A DNA stretch of 64,000 nucleotides. Source: Mycobacterium marseillense. GTDB lineage: Bacteria > Actinomycetota > Actinomycetes > Mycobacteriales > Mycobacteriaceae. A model generated the notes under the pieces. That model saw only the letters and a list, made by a program, of their open reading frames with translations. It made no database searches and had not been told where the DNA came from. Below are positions 52,955 through 62,986 of the stretch, in pieces. Location: assembly GCF_010731675.1 (NCBI RefSeq), contig NZ_AP022584.1:2604001-2668000 (forward strand), read 5' to 3'. The position numbers were made by a program, and so were the translations under genes. Each line of letters starts with the position of its first letter. Position 1 is the first letter of the stretch.

Positions 52955-54195
52955 TCGGGCGACCTCAGTTCGTCGATGGATTTGGTGAGCCAGGCTTTTT
53001 CCCAGAAGTTCTCGGTGTCGGCCAACAGCGCTTCGTGGGCGTCGGCGGCGACCGCGCGTGCCGCCGCGTGCAACGGCTGGGCGGCCAGGATCAGGTCGGT
53101 GAGATGGATGGCCTGCACCGGTCTTCCGGCGGACACGTGCGCGCGGGCCGCGTCCACGAGCGCGTCGGCGCCGGCCGCGCTCACCACGTCGGCCGCGATG
53201 GAATCCGGTGGGATCCCATAGAGTTCGGTGGTGGAGCGATGCCGGAACCACCCGGTGTACATCTCCCAGATGGCCCGCACATTCCACGAAGTCTTGCCGT
53301 AGCCTTCGCCGATGTCGAGATGTTCGGGCACCGAGACCTCGCGCATCGCGGTGTGGATGTCGGCGCCGGAGTTCATCAGCTCGGCGGTGCGGTCGTGCAC
53401 GGCCTGCATGGCGTCCCGCATCGCGGTGACTTCCTCCGCGATGCGATCGGCGCCCTCGATGGGGTCGAAGTGGCCGGTGATCAGCCGCTGCGGGCCGTAT
53501 TCGAGCACGGTATTCAACGACTCGATGTAGAGGATCGGATCGCGGTAACGATCGCCGCGGATGGTCATCAGGTTCGGCACATGCCCGAACAGCGGTCCGA
53601 ACAGGTTGCCGCTGAACAGGATCCGGTCCTCGGGCAGCCACATTACCAGCGCGTCGGTGGTCTCGCCGCCCGGCGTCCACGCGAGCTCGAAGGGGCGCCC
53701 GCCGACGGTGATGCTGTGGCGCTGGTCGAACGTCGTCGTCGGCTCGGGAAACGAGAAGTCGATGGTCGCGGGGTCGATGGTCCTGAAGTGCTCGAGCACC
53801 GCGTCGGAGAACTTCTGGAAGGCGAACGACGTCTTGGGCACGCGATAGCCCATGAGCAGCGTGTTGTCGTCGCGCCAGTACCGATAGTTGCGGTGCATCA
53901 CCACGTTCGTGCCCTCGTCGCGCAGTGAATTCACCCCGCCCCAATGGTCGGCGTGCCCCTGGGTGACGACGATGGCCCGCGTCGGGCCGGGCACATCGAC
54001 AAAAGCCTTGCGGTGCAACGGTCCTTCGAAGACCAGCCCGCTGTTGACGATGACCCGCCCCTCGTCGGTGGCCACCGCGTAGGTGTTGGAGACACCCGGC
54101 GACATCCAGATGCCGTCGTCAAGCGGTGTCGCGGGGGCGTCCGTCGCCGCCGAGAGGTCGCCGGCTCCGGGCCGCTCCCGATGAATCCCAGCCAT
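52951..54195 (-). CDS. Alkylsulfatase-like metallo-beta-lactamase-fold hydrolase
   Basis: 414 residues. MBL core: the metal motif reads VTQGHADHWGG (residues 78-87), so the first His of HxHxDH is replaced by Gln79. Further metal ligands are suggested by LITGHFDPIEG and FSGNLFGP. The C-terminal GKTSWNVRAIWEMYTGWFRH, RPVQAIHLTDLIL and NFWEKAWLTKS segments are those of the alkylsulfatase dimerisation domain. It probably hydrolyses a sulfate or related ester of a lipophilic alcohol. It is the first gene of the operon and begins 43 bases from the divergent SDR; the palindrome 54206-54223 sits between them. Confidence 0.85.
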   Translation of the reverse strand: MAGIHRERPGAGDLSAATDAPATPLDDGIWMSPGVSNTYAVATDEGRVIVNSGLVFEGPLHRKAFVDVPGPTRAIVVTQGHADHWGGVNSLRDEGTNVVMHRNYRYWRDDNTLLMGYRVPKTSFAFQKFSDAVLEHFRTIDPATIDFSFPEPTTTFDQRHSITVGGRPFELAWTPGGETTDALVMWLPEDRILFSGNLFGPLFGHVPNLMTIRGDRYRDPILYIESLNTVLEYGPQRLITGHFDPIEGADRIAEEVTAMRDAMQAVHDRTAELMNSGADIHTAMREVSVPEHLDIGEGYGKTSWNVRAIWEMYTGWFRHRSTTELYGIPPDSIAADVVSAAGADALVDAARAHVSAGRPVQAIHLTDLILAAQPLHAAARAVAADAHEALLADTENFWEKAWLTKSIDELRSPE

Positions 54196-54205
54196 GACTG
54201 GCGAT

Positions 54206-54223
54206 CCTCTACAGTTCTAGAGG
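54206..54223. promoter_or_regulatory. 18-bp palindrome, TetR operator candidate
   Basis: CCTCTACAGTTCTAGAGG has 6-bp perfect arms around CAGTTC. It is the only palindrome in the 42-base gap between the divergent MBL and SDR starts, and a TetR gene lies two genes away on the plus strand. Half-sites of this size and spacing suit a TetR-type dimer controlling both directions. Confidence 0.6.
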
Positions 54224-54237
54224 TAAAGTCAATATCC

Positions 54238-55008
54238 ATGGGATTGCAGGGTCTGACCGACAAGGTGGTGGTCGTGGTCGGCGGCGCCACGGGCATCGGT
54301 GCGGCGACGGCCGCCCGCCTCGCCGAGGAAGGGTGCCGAGTGATCGTCGGCGACGTCGCCGCCGAGGCCGCGCGGCAGACGGCCGAACGCATCGCCGCCG
54401 GCGGCGGCACGGCGACGCACGTGGCCTTCGACCTGGCGGACCCAGCGTCGGTCTCCGGGCTGATCGACGCCGCCGCAACGACTTTCGGCGGTGTGGACCT
54501 GCTGTTCAACGTGGGCGCCGACATGAGCACCATCCGCGTCGACACCGACGTGGTGGACATCGATTTCGGCGTCTGGGACCGGGTGATGGCGGTCAACCTG
54601 CGCGGGTACGTGGCCGCGATGAAATACGCCATCCCGAAAATGCTGGACCGCGGCGGCGGGGCGATCGTCAACATGTCGTCGGCGGCGGCGTTCCAGGGAG
54701 AGTCCGCGCGCCCGGCCTATGCCACCGCGAAGGCCGGCATCGGTGCGCTCACCCGCCACGTCGCGTCGCGGTGGGGGAAGGACAACATCCGGTGCAACGC
54801 GGTCGCGCCCGGGTTCACCGCGACCGAGACCATCCGCTCGGTGCCGCAGTGGCCGGACCTGGAGGCCTGCGCGCTCAAGCGCATTCGCGGACCGCGCGTC
54901 GGCGCTCCGGGCGACATCGCCGCGCTGGTCGCGTTCCTGCTGTCCGACGAGGGCGAGTGGATCAATGGCCAGGTGGTCAACATCGACGGCGGCACCGTCC
55001 TTCGGTGA
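54238..55008 (+). CDS. SDR oxidoreductase upstream of TetR gene
   Basis: 256 residues from the ATG at 54238. SDR motifs: VVGGATGIGAATAARL, DLLFNVGADMS (the usual NNAG reads NVGA), the Ser/Tyr/Lys triad SSAAAFQGESARPAYATAKAG, and NGQVVNIDGGT at the end. No ribosome site is clear (AGGTAAAGTCAATATCC). The TetR gene follows after three bases. It belongs to the same divergent metabolic cluster. Confidence 0.9.
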   Translation: MGLQGLTDKVVVVVGGATGIGAATAARLAEEGCRVIVGDVAAEAARQTAERIAAGGGTATHVAFDLADPASVSGLIDAAATTFGGVDLLFNVGADMSTIRVDTDVVDIDFGVWDRVMAVNLRGYVAAMKYAIPKMLDRGGGAIVNMSSAAAFQGESARPAYATAKAGIGALTRHVASRWGKDNIRCNAVAPGFTATETIRSVPQWPDLEACALKRIRGPRVGAPGDIAALVAFLLSDEGEWINGQVVNIDGGTVLR

Positions 55009-55011
55009 CCC

Positions 55012-55635
55012 ATGGCCGCCAGTACGAGGTCCCGCAAACGCGACGGCGATGAACGCCGCCGCGACCTGTGCGACGCGGCGATCCGGGTGCTCGCCGAGCA
55101 CGGATCCCGCGGACTCACCCACGGGCAGGTCGACCGCTGCGCCGGCGTCCCCGAGGGCACCACGTCCTACTACTACCGCACTCGTGCGGCCCTGCTGCGC
55201 GGCGTCGGCAAGCGGGTGGCCGAAATCGATGTCGCCAACTTGCAGTCGGTGATCGACGAGCCGGTCGACCCGGTCTCGCCGTTCGCGCACCTGGCGCGGC
55301 TCGCCATGATGCAGGCCGACGGCTCCGGGCTGATGCTCAATCGCGCGCGTCACGAGTTGCTGCTGGGCGCCGCACGCGATCCCGATCTGGCCGCGACATC
55401 GCAGGTTTTCGTCGCCCGGGTCAACGCGATGGCGCGCGATGCGATCGCTCACCTGCAGCCCGACACCCGCGATCCCGAGTTGCTGGGCGAGCAGACCGCC
55501 GCCGTCACGACGTTCATCGCCGGCATCTTCACCCGACTGGCCGCCGGTGACCGCTCCGTCGGCGACGCCGAGCAACTCACCCGCATGTTGGAAGCGGTGG
55601 CCACCGCCGTGGCGCTCGCGGCTCAGCGACGTTAG
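55012..55635 (+). CDS. TetR-family regulator of the sulfotransferase cluster
   Basis: 207 residues. TetR DNA-binding domain at about 12-59 (RRRDLCDAAIRVLAEHGSRGLTHGQVDRCAGVPEGTTSYYYRTRAALL), where the PEGTTSYYY recognition helix is typical of small-ligand TetRs of the TetR_C_7/YcdC-like group. The ligand domain is Ala-rich. It is the last gene of the plus-strand pair and the obvious candidate to bind the palindrome 54206-54223. Confidence 0.88.
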   Translation: MAASTRSRKRDGDERRRDLCDAAIRVLAEHGSRGLTHGQVDRCAGVPEGTTSYYYRTRAALLRGVGKRVAEIDVANLQSVIDEPVDPVSPFAHLARLAMMQADGSGLMLNRARHELLLGAARDPDLAATSQVFVARVNAMARDAIAHLQPDTRDPELLGEQTAAVTTFIAGIFTRLAAGDRSVGDAEQLTRMLEAVATAVALAAQRR

Positions 55636-55779
55636 GTGGCGGGGACGCCGGCCGGCGCGAAGCCGCCCGCGGGTGCGGTTACGGATATTGGAAACGTATA
55701 GCGAAATCCATTGTGTCACTGTGGTTTCTGTGGTCACAATACGGGGCTTTCTGTCGGTGGGTGTCGTTAGTTTGGCGGT

Positions 55780-57162
55780 GTGAGTTCAAGTAGTCAGGCT
55801 GAGGTCGATGCGGTGTTCGATGCGCTCGATGCCGAGGTGGACCGCGCCTGCGCGTTGGTGCTTGATGCGTTGACCATCCAGCAGCAGCTGGCGGTGTTGG
55901 AGCGCTGTGAACGGCTGCGCCGGCGCCTTCCGGTCATCGAGCATCCGCTGCTCAATTCCCTTGCCCGCCAGGTCCCCTCCCAAGAACTGGGCGCCGGGCT
56001 CTCCCACGCGTTGACCGAGCGCACCCTGATCAGCCGCAACGAAGCCTCCCGGCGCATCAAAGAAGCCGCCGATCTAGGTCAACGCCATGGCCTAACCGGT
56101 GAACCCATGCCGCCCGCCCTGGCCGCCACCGCCGCCGCCCAACGCGCCGGCACCCTGGGTGCTGGCCAGGTGGCGGTGATCCGCAACTTCTACCACCACC
56201 TACCCGGCTGGGTCAGCGCCGCGGCCCGCGAGGTCGCCGAAGCCCAACTGGCCGAGCTCGGCACCCAATTCGGCCCCGAACACCTCAAAGAGCTGGCCCG
56301 CGCGCTCACCAACACCCTCAACCCCGATGGCATCTTCACCGATGAGGACCGCGCCCGCCAGCGCGGCCTGATCCTGGGCAACCAACAGCCCGATGGCATG
56401 TCGGCGCTGCGGGGCCTGATCACCCCCGAGCTACGCGCCACCCTGGAAGCCGTGGAAGCCAAACTCGGCGCCCCAGGCATGTGCAACCCCGGCGACCAGA
56501 CCCCCTGCGTGGATGGCACGCCCAACCAAGCCGCCATCGACGCCGACACCCGCTCGCGCGCCCAACGCCACCACGACGCCCTGCTGGCCGCGCTGCGCGC
56601 GCTGCTGGCCTCCGGGAAGCTGGGCCAGCACAACGGGTTACCGGCCTCCATCATCGTCACCACCACATTGGCCGAACTGCAGGCCGCCGCCGGGCGCGGC
56701 TTTACCGGTGGGGGCACGATTTTGCCGATGAGTGATGTGATCCGCCTGGGCCGCCACGCCAACCACTACCTGGCGATCTTCGACAAAGGCAACGCCCTGG
56801 CCCTGTATCACACCAAACGGCTGGCCTCACCCGGGCAGCGGATTGTGTTGTACGGCAAGGACCGCGGCTGCACCGCGCCGGGCTGCACCGCATCGGGCTA
56901 CTACTGCGAAGTCCACCACGTCACCGACTACGCCAGCTGCCACACCACCGACATCAACGACCTCACCTTCGCCTGCGGCCCCCATCACCGCCTCATCAAA
57001 CCCGGCGGCTGGAGCACCCGCAAAAACGCCAAAGGCGACACCGAATGGAAACCCCCACCAGAATTCGACCGCGGCCAACCCCACACCAACACCTACCACC
57101 ACCCCGAAAAACTCCTGCGCGCCGACGACGACGACGAAGCCGACAATCACGGGGCCGCATGA
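55780..57162 (+). CDS. 13E12-family HNH endonuclease-like protein (DUF222)
   Basis: 460 residues from a GTG. An N-terminal DUF222 region (about 10-330) is followed by an HNH nuclease motif [24 protein letters not shown]...[15 protein letters not shown] (Cys pairs, EVHH with catalytic His, and the last HH). The tail is Pro/Thr/His-rich ([10 protein letters not shown]). The 13E12 REP family is spread through mycobacterial genomes in many copies, and in tuberculosis a copy is the phiRv1 prophage target. The 144-base spacer before it holds no other feature. Likely mobile or repetitive. Confidence 0.9.
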   Translation: MSSSSQAEVDAVFDALDAEVDRACALVLDALTIQQQLAVLERCERLRRRLPVIEHPLLNSLARQVPSQELGAGLSHALTERTLISRNEASRRIKEAADLGQRHGLTGEPMPPALAATAAAQRAGTLGAGQVAVIRNFYHHLPGWVSAAAREVAEAQLAELGTQFGPEHLKELARALTNTLNPDGIFTDEDRARQRGLILGNQQPDGMSALRGLITPELRATLEAVEAKLGAPGMCNPGDQTPCVDGTPNQAAIDADTRSRAQRHHDALLAALRALLASGKLGQHNGLPASIIVTTTLAELQAAAGRGFTGGGTILPMSDVIRLGRHANHYLAIFDKGNALALYHTKRLASPGQRIVLYGKDRGCTAPGCTASGYYCEVHHVTDYASCHTTDINDLTFACGPHHRLIKPGGWSTRKNAKGDTEWKPPPEFDRGQPHTNTYHHPEKLLRADDDDEADNHGAA

Positions 57163-57177
57163 CCCACGCCCGGGGCG

Positions 57178-57942
57178 CTAGAGAAGCCGTGCCTGCTCGG
57201 GCTCCGGCTCGGCCGGCTCGAGTAGCTGCGGGCCGTTGTTGCGCACGCTGTTGACCAGCGTCGACACTTCGCGCGTGCGGATGGCGCGCACGTCGGGCGC
57301 GCGGGCCAGCAGTCTTTCGTCGATCGGGGCGTCGGGATCGAGCCACCGGTCCCAGTCGCGCTCCGGCATCACCAACGGCATCCGATCGTGGATCTGCGCG
57401 AGCTCGCCGGGCGCATCGGTGGTGATGATCGTGCAGCTCAGCAGTGGCGACGCGTCCTTGGCGGGTTTCCACACCGACCACAGGCCCGCCATGAACAGCG
57501 GCTCGCCGTCCTCGCGGTACATGAAAAAGGGTGTCTTGCGCGACTTCTTGCCCGCCGCGGCGTCGGAATTGACCCGCCATTCGTAGTAGCCGTCCATCGG
57601 GATCAGGCAGCGCTTGGACTTGGCGCTGGTCCGGAAAGCGGGCGAGCTGGTGACCTTGTCTGCGCGGGCATTGATCAGCATCGGCCCCTTGGTCTCGGGC
57701 GCGCCGTCGGCGCCGGCCTTGGCCCACGGTGGTACCAGACCCCAACGCATCAGCCGCACCCGCCGCGTCGGCGCGTCCTCGGGTTCGGAATGCCGGCTGA
57801 CCACGGCCGCGATGGTCGACGTCGGAGCCACGTTGTAGTTCGGCGCGCTCGAATCGGCGTCGGCGCCGGTGGCCTCGTCGATCGCCTTGATCTTCTGGGC
57901 CAGCAGGGCCGGGTCGGTGGTGACCGCGAACCGTCCGCACAT
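57178..57942 (-). CDS. SRAP/HMCES-family DNA-protein crosslink protein (Rv3226c orthologue)
   Basis: 254 residues beginning MCGRFAV, so that Cys2 is exposed after Met removal as the residue that bonds to abasic sites. The other SRAP landmarks are present: [13 protein letters not shown] (Asn), [21 protein letters not shown] (Glu), IHDRMPLVM (His) and [15 protein letters not shown]. It protects abasic sites in single-stranded DNA. ATG at 57942 is required for the Cys2 chemistry. Divergent from aroA (69-base gap) and convergent with the HNH gene. Confidence 0.93.
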   Translation of the reverse strand: MCGRFAVTTDPALLAQKIKAIDEATGADADSSAPNYNVAPTSTIAAVVSRHSEPEDAPTRRVRLMRWGLVPPWAKAGADGAPETKGPMLINARADKVTSSPAFRTSAKSKRCLIPMDGYYEWRVNSDAAAGKKSRKTPFFMYREDGEPLFMAGLWSVWKPAKDASPLLSCTIITTDAPGELAQIHDRMPLVMPERDWDRWLDPDAPIDERLLARAPDVRAIRTREVSTLVNSVRNNGPQLLEPAEPEPEQARLL

Positions 57943-58011
57943 ACCTCCATGGTGGCAGAGCCACCGAACTCCTATTGGTGGCAGCAACCGGTAACAGGCG
58001 ATGATGGACCG

Positions 58012-59307
58012 GTGAATACGTGGCCGGCCCCCCAGGCACCGCTACCGGTGCACGCGACCGTGACCGTTCCCGGTTCGAAATCGCAGACCAACCGGACCCT
58101 GGTGCTGGCGGCGCTGGCGGCCGCCCAGGGGCAGGGCGCCCCCATGATCAGCCGGGCACTGCGCAGCCGGGACACCGATTTGATGATCGGCGCACTGGGC
58201 ACGCTGGGCTTGCGCGTCGACGGCGACGGGACGGAGTTGACGGTCAGCGGCCGCGTATCGCCGGAACCGATGGCCCAGGTCGATTGCGGCCTGGCGGGCA
58301 CGGTGCTGCGGTTCGTCCCGCCGCTGGCGGCGCTCGCCGAATCGATCGTCGAGTTCGACGGCGACGAGCAGGCCAGGGCGCGGCCGATCGCGCCGCTGCT
58401 CGACGCGCTGCGCGGGTTGGGTGTGCGGATCGACGGCTCGGGCCTGCCGTTCCGGGTCCTGGGCACCGGTGCGATCACCGGGGGCACCGTCGAGATCGAC
58501 GCCTCGGCCTCGTCGCAGTTCGTCTCCGGGTTGCTGTTGTGCGCGGCGTCTTTCGCCGAGGGGCTCACGGTGCGGCACACCGGTTCGGCGCTGCCGTCGG
58601 CGCCGCACATCGCGATGACGGTGATGATGCTGCGCCAGGCCGGCGTCGACGTCGACGACTCCGTTCCCAACCGCTGGCAGGTGCGGCCCGGACCGGTCGC
58701 GGCCCGGCACTGGGAGGTCGAGCCGGACCTGACCAACGCAGTTCCGTTTCTTGCAGCGGCCGTGGTCACCGGCGGCGCGGTGCGCATCACCGGGTGGCCG
58801 GCGAACAGCGTGCAGCCCGCCGACCAGATCCTGGACGTGTTGGGCAAGCTGAATGCCATTGTCAACCAACATGATTCGTACCTGGAGGTGCGCGGCTCCG
58901 GGGAGTACGGCGGTTTTGACGTCGACCTGCGCGCGGTCGGCGAGCTCACCCCGTCGGTGGCCGCCCTGGCGGCGCTGGCGACCCCGGGCTCGGTGTCCCG
59001 GCTGTCCGGCATCGCCCACCTGCGCGGCCATGAGACCGATCGGCTCGCCGCGCTGAGCGCCGAAATCAACCGCCTGGGCGGCGATTGCACCGAAACGCCC
59101 GACGGCCTGGAGATCACCGCGACACCGCTGCGACCGGGCGTCTGGCGTGCGTACGCCGACCACCGGATGGCGATGGCGGGCGCGATCGTCGGGCTGCGGG
59201 TGGCCGGCGTCGAGGTCGACGACATCGGCGCCACCACCAAGACGCTGCCCGACTTTCCGCGGCTGTGGGCCCGCATGCTGTCCGCCCAGGAAGAGCACGG
59301 CATGTGA
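58012..59307 (+). CDS. aroA: EPSP synthase
   Basis: 431 residues from the GTG at 58012 ([13 protein letters not shown], the same start region as M. tuberculosis AroA). Shikimate pathway enzyme joining shikimate-3-phosphate and PEP. Motifs: [39 protein letters not shown], the [11 protein letters not shown] loop, [11 protein letters not shown] and [17 protein letters not shown]. The last residues are shorter than in tuberculosis. The stop overlaps the rsgA start (GTGA). Confidence 0.95.
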   Translation: MNTWPAPQAPLPVHATVTVPGSKSQTNRTLVLAALAAAQGQGAPMISRALRSRDTDLMIGALGTLGLRVDGDGTELTVSGRVSPEPMAQVDCGLAGTVLRFVPPLAALAESIVEFDGDEQARARPIAPLLDALRGLGVRIDGSGLPFRVLGTGAITGGTVEIDASASSQFVSGLLLCAASFAEGLTVRHTGSALPSAPHIAMTVMMLRQAGVDVDDSVPNRWQVRPGPVAARHWEVEPDLTNAVPFLAAAVVTGGAVRITGWPANSVQPADQILDVLGKLNAIVNQHDSYLEVRGSGEYGGFDVDLRAVGELTPSVAALAALATPGSVSRLSGIAHLRGHETDRLAALSAEINRLGGDCTETPDGLEITATPLRPGVWRAYADHRMAMAGAIVGLRVAGVEVDDIGATTKTLPDFPRLWARMLSAQEEHGM

Positions 59308-60287
59308 AGCCCGGCGACTACGACGAGTCCGACGTCAAGATCCGCTCCGGCCGGGGTTCGCGGCCGCGGACCAAGACCCGTCCCGAGCACGCCGACGCCC
59401 AGGCCGCCATGGTGGTCAGTGTCGACCGCGGCCGCTGGGGATGCGTCCTGGGCGGCGACGTCGACCGTCGGGTCACCGCCATGCGGGCCCGGGAACTGGG
59501 CCGCACGCCGATCGTGGTCGGCGACGACGTCGACGTGGTGGGCGATCTGTCCGGGCGACCGGACACGTTGGCCCGCATCGTGCGCCGCGGTGAGCGCCGA
59601 ACGGTGTTGCGGCGCACCGCCGATGACACCGATCCGACCGAGCGGGTGGTGGTCGCCAACGCCGACCAGCTGCTGATCGTGGTGGCGCTGGCCGACCCGC
59701 CTCCCCGCACCGGGCTGGTGGACCGGACGCTGATCGCCGCCTACGCCGGCGGTCTCACGCCGATCCTGTGCCTGACCAAGACCGACCTCGCCCCGCCGGA
59801 GCCGTTCGCGGAGCAGTTCGTCGACCTGGACCTGACGGTGGTCGCCGCGGGCCGCGACGATCCCCTGCTCGCCGTGGCCGACCTGCTCGCCGGCAAGACC
59901 ACCGTGCTGCTCGGGCATTCCGGCGTCGGCAAGTCGACGTTGGTGAACCGGTTGGTGCCCGACGCGGACCGCGCCGTCGGCGACGTCACCGACATCGGCC
60001 GGGGACGGCACACCTCCACTCAATCGGTCGCGCTTCCATTGGCTACGTCGGGCTGGGTGATCGACACGCCGGGCATCCGCTCCTTCGGGCTGGCCCACAT
60101 CCAGCCCGACGACGTCATGATGGCGTTCTCGGATCTGGCGGACGCCATCGAGGACTGCCCCCGCGGCTGTGGGCACATGGGTCCGCCCGCCGACCCCGAA
60201 TGCGCGCTCGACACGCTGACCGGGCCCGCCGCCCGCCGCGTCGCGGCTGCCCGCCGGCTACTGGCCGCGCTCAACCAGGCTTCTTAG
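59304..60287 (+). CDS. rsgA: Ribosome small-subunit GTPase RsgA
   Basis: 327 residues from a GTG overlapping the aroA stop. OB-fold N-terminus ([36 protein letters not shown]) followed by a circularly permuted GTPase: G4 LTKTD comes before G1 [12 protein letters not shown] and G3 [10 protein letters not shown]. The zinc module [16 protein letters not shown] ends the domain. It checks late 30S assembly. The last 17 bases overlap the convergent HxlR gene. Confidence 0.94.
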   Translation: MKPGDYDESDVKIRSGRGSRPRTKTRPEHADAQAAMVVSVDRGRWGCVLGGDVDRRVTAMRARELGRTPIVVGDDVDVVGDLSGRPDTLARIVRRGERRTVLRRTADDTDPTERVVVANADQLLIVVALADPPPRTGLVDRTLIAAYAGGLTPILCLTKTDLAPPEPFAEQFVDLDLTVVAAGRDDPLLAVADLLAGKTTVLLGHSGVGKSTLVNRLVPDADRAVGDVTDIGRGRHTSTQSVALPLATSGWVIDTPGIRSFGLAHIQPDDVMMAFSDLADAIEDCPRGCGHMGPPADPECALDTLTGPAARRVAAARRLLAALNQAS

Positions 60288-60747
60288 CCAACCGCATGCC
60301 GAGTTCATCCGCCGGCACCAAATGGCCTTCAGCGCACCGGATTTCGACGCTCACCTCGGCTCCGCAACCCAGGTGGGTCAGCCGCAACCGGTGACGCCCG
60401 GGCAGATGATGCCTCCCCCACTCGAACATCGCCCACACCACCGGCATGAACTCGATGCCCGCCGGGGTGAGCACATACTCGTCGCGGCGGCGCTGGCCGG
60501 GCTCGCGATAGGGCTGGCGTCGTAGCAGCCCCAGCTCCACCAGCTCGGCCAGCCGCGCCGACGTCGCCGCCTTGGTGATGCCCACCCGGCGGGCGAAGTC
60601 GTCGAACCGGGTGGTGCCGTAGTACGCCTCGCGCATGATCAGCATCGCGGATTTGGTGCCGACGACCGCCATTGTCTTTTCGATCGCGCACTCACCCACC
60701 GCCGACCACGCGTCGCGGTCGGCCAGCGGTCCCTGCAGCAGTGTCAT
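60271..60747 (-). CDS. HxlR-family regulator
   Basis: 158 residues. Winged helix of the HxlR/MarR type: CAIEKTMAVVGTKSAMLIMREAYYGTTRFDDFARRVGITKAATSARLAELVELGLLRR, the wing YREPGQRRRDEYVLT, and a C-terminal segment with two cysteines (GCGAEVS, RCAEGH) that could sense thiol or quinone stress. It faces the thiolase operon across 92 bases, which it likely controls. Confidence 0.88.
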   Translation of the reverse strand: MTLLQGPLADRDAWSAVGECAIEKTMAVVGTKSAMLIMREAYYGTTRFDDFARRVGITKAATSARLAELVELGLLRRQPYREPGQRRRDEYVLTPAGIEFMPVVWAMFEWGRHHLPGRHRLRLTHLGCGAEVSVEIRCAEGHLVPADELGMRLAKKPG

Positions 60748-60839
60748 CTAAATCACCTCCCCAGCTGGGTTGCTTTCAGCATACCGAGGTGTTTACCTGA
60801 GTACAGGTTGATATACCCAGATGGACTCGAGGAGGAGCC

Positions 60840-62015
60840 ATGACCCGCGACGCCGTCATCGTCGGAGCAGTGCGCACGCCCATCGGCAAGGGCAAAGCGA
60901 GTGGCGCGCTGCACAACGTGCTGCCCGCCGACCTGCTCGCGCACAGCCTGCGCGAACTGGTGGCGCGCACCGGCGTCGATCCCGCGCAGGTCGACGACGT
61001 CATCGCCGGCGCCGTCACCCAGGTCGGCGACCAGGCCGTCAACATCGCGCGCAACGCCCTGCTGGGAGCGGGATTCCCGGAGACGGTCCCCGGCGTCACC
61101 ATCGACCGTCAGTGCGGTAGCAGCCAGCAGGCCATCAGCTTCGCGGCCCAGGGTGTGATCGCCGGCGCCTACGACCTGGTGATCGCCGCCGGCGTGGAAT
61201 CGATGGGGCGCGTCCCGATGGGCAGCCAGGTGTCGCCGGGCAGCAACCCGTTCGGCGAGGGCATGGACGCGCGCTACCCCGACGGCCTGGTGCCACAGGG
61301 CATCAGCGCCGAACTGATCGCCGCCAAGTGGGGCTTTTCGCGCACCGAGCTCGACGAGTTCTCCGCCGGCAGCCACGAGAAGGCCGCCCGCGCCACCAAG
61401 GAAGGACTGTTCGACAACGAACTCATCCCGATCGCCGGGCTCGCCACCGACGAGATCATCCGGCCCGGCACGACGGTGCAGACACTGGCCGCACTGCAGC
61501 CGGCGTTCTACAGCGAGGCCGCCAAAGCCCGCTTCCCGCAGATCAATTGGGAGATCACCCCGGGCAACTCGTCGCCCTTATCAGACGGCAGCGCCGCGGT
61601 GTTGATCACCAGCAGCGAGGTCGCCAAGAAACTGGGCCTGCGCCCGCTGGCCCGAATCCACACCACCACCGTGGTGGGCTCCGACCCGCTCTACATGCTG
61701 ACCGGCGTCATTCCGGCCACCGAGAAGGTGTTGTCGAAAGCCGGGCTGACGCTGGCCGACATCGACCTGTTCGAGGTGAACGAGGCGTTCGCGCCTGTCG
61801 TGCTGGCCTGGGCGCACGACACCGGGGCCGATCTGGCCAAGACCAACGTCAACGGTGGGGCGATCGCGATCGGTCATCCCTTGGGCGCCAGCGGCGCTCG
61901 CATCATGACGACAATGGTCAACGCGCTGGAGCAGCGCGGCGGGCGGTATGGGCTGCAGACGATGTGCGAGGGCGGCGGCATGGCCAACGCCACCATCATC
62001 GAGCGACTGGGCTAG
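60840..62015 (+). CDS. Acetyl-CoA acetyltransferase (thiolase)
   Basis: 391 residues. Nucleophile Cys92 in DRQCGSSQQA, the NEAFA loop, GGAIAIGHPLGASGARI with catalytic His, and the second Cys in CEGGGMANAT. The close match is to the fatty-acid/steroid FadA group, so beta-oxidation or degradative thiolysis is likely. GAGGAGCC precedes the ATG. First of three genes with nitrilase and DUF302. Confidence 0.92.
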   Translation: MTRDAVIVGAVRTPIGKGKASGALHNVLPADLLAHSLRELVARTGVDPAQVDDVIAGAVTQVGDQAVNIARNALLGAGFPETVPGVTIDRQCGSSQQAISFAAQGVIAGAYDLVIAAGVESMGRVPMGSQVSPGSNPFGEGMDARYPDGLVPQGISAELIAAKWGFSRTELDEFSAGSHEKAARATKEGLFDNELIPIAGLATDEIIRPGTTVQTLAALQPAFYSEAAKARFPQINWEITPGNSSPLSDGSAAVLITSSEVAKKLGLRPLARIHTTTVVGSDPLYMLTGVIPATEKVLSKAGLTLADIDLFEVNEAFAPVVLAWAHDTGADLAKTNVNGGAIAIGHPLGASGARIMTTMVNALEQRGGRYGLQTMCEGGGMANATIIERLG

Positions 62016-62026
62016 GGGGCGGGGCG

Positions 62027-62986
62027 ATGGACGTAATCCGGGCCGCCGCAGTGCAACTCAGCCCGGTTCTTTACAGTCGCGAGGGCACCGTGGAAAAGGT
62101 GGTCGGCAAGATCGCGCAGCTGGCACACCGCGACGTGCAGTTCGCGACGTTCCCTGAGACGGTGATTCCTTACTACCCGTACTTCTCGTTCGTCCAGCGC
62201 CCCTTCGAGATGCGACCGGAGCACCTGCGGCTCCTCGACCAGGCCGTGGCGATCCCGTCGCCGGCGGTCGACGCGATCGCCGAGGCCGCCCAAGCGGCAG
62301 GCATGGTCGTATCGATCGGTGTCAACGAGCGCGACGGTGCTTCGCTGTACAACACGCAGTTGTTGTTCGACGCCGACGGCACCCTGCTGCAGCGCCGCCG
62401 CAAGATCATGCCGACCTACCACGAACGGATGGTCTGGGGCCAGGGCGACGGCAGCGGGCTGCGCGCGGTCGACAGCGCGGTCGGGCGCATCGGACAGTTG
62501 GCGTGCTACGAACACTTCAACGCGTTGGCCCGCTACGCCTTGATCGCCGACGGCGAGCAGATCCACTCGAGCATGTTCCCCGGATCATTCGGCGGCGACC
62601 TGTTCGCGCGGCAGATGGAGATCAGCGTGCGCAATCACGCGCTCGAGTCGGGCGTCTTCGTCGTCAACGCGACCGCCTGGCTCGACGCGGATCAGCAGGC
62701 GCGGATCATGGCCGACACCGACTGTCCGATCGGCCCCATCTCGGGCGGCCACTTCACCGCGATCATCACGCCCCAGGGCGAATACCTGGGTGAGCCGCTG
62801 CGCACGGGCGAGGGCGACGTCATCGCCGACCTCGACTTGTCGTTGATCAACACGCGGAAGGCGCTGATGGATGCCGGCGGCCACTACAGCCGGCCCGAAA
62901 CGCTCAGCCTGCTCATCGATCGCACCCCACGTACCCAGGTACACGAGAGCATGGGACCAGAGGAGGTCGAAAGTGTCTGCGTCTGA
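62027..62986 (+). CDS. Nitrilase-superfamily amidohydrolase
   Basis: 319 residues, ATG at 62027. The catalytic triad is visible: Glu44 (TFPETVIPYYPY), Lys126 (RRRKIMPTYHERM) and Cys160 (GQLACYEHFNALARYAL). The motif set and length fit true aliphatic/aromatic nitrilases (branch 1). The substrate is unknown, but the neighbouring thiolase suggests a carboxyl product that feeds CoA metabolism. It starts 11 bases after the thiolase stop. Confidence 0.88.
   Translation: MDVIRAAAVQLSPVLYSREGTVEKVVGKIAQLAHRDVQFATFPETVIPYYPYFSFVQRPFEMRPEHLRLLDQAVAIPSPAVDAIAEAAQAAGMVVSIGVNERDGASLYNTQLLFDADGTLLQRRRKIMPTYHERMVWGQGDGSGLRAVDSAVGRIGQLACYEHFNALARYALIADGEQIHSSMFPGSFGGDLFARQMEISVRNHALESGVFVVNATAWLDADQQARIMADTDCPIGPISGGHFTAIITPQGEYLGEPLRTGEGDVIADLDLSLINTRKALMDAGGHYSRPETLSLLIDRTPRTQVHESMGPEEVESVCV

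Noticed and set aside
57972..60176. 734-codon open frame antisense to aroA and rsgA
   Set aside because: Mirrors the third-position G/C of two well-supported genes; no domain and no ribosome site.
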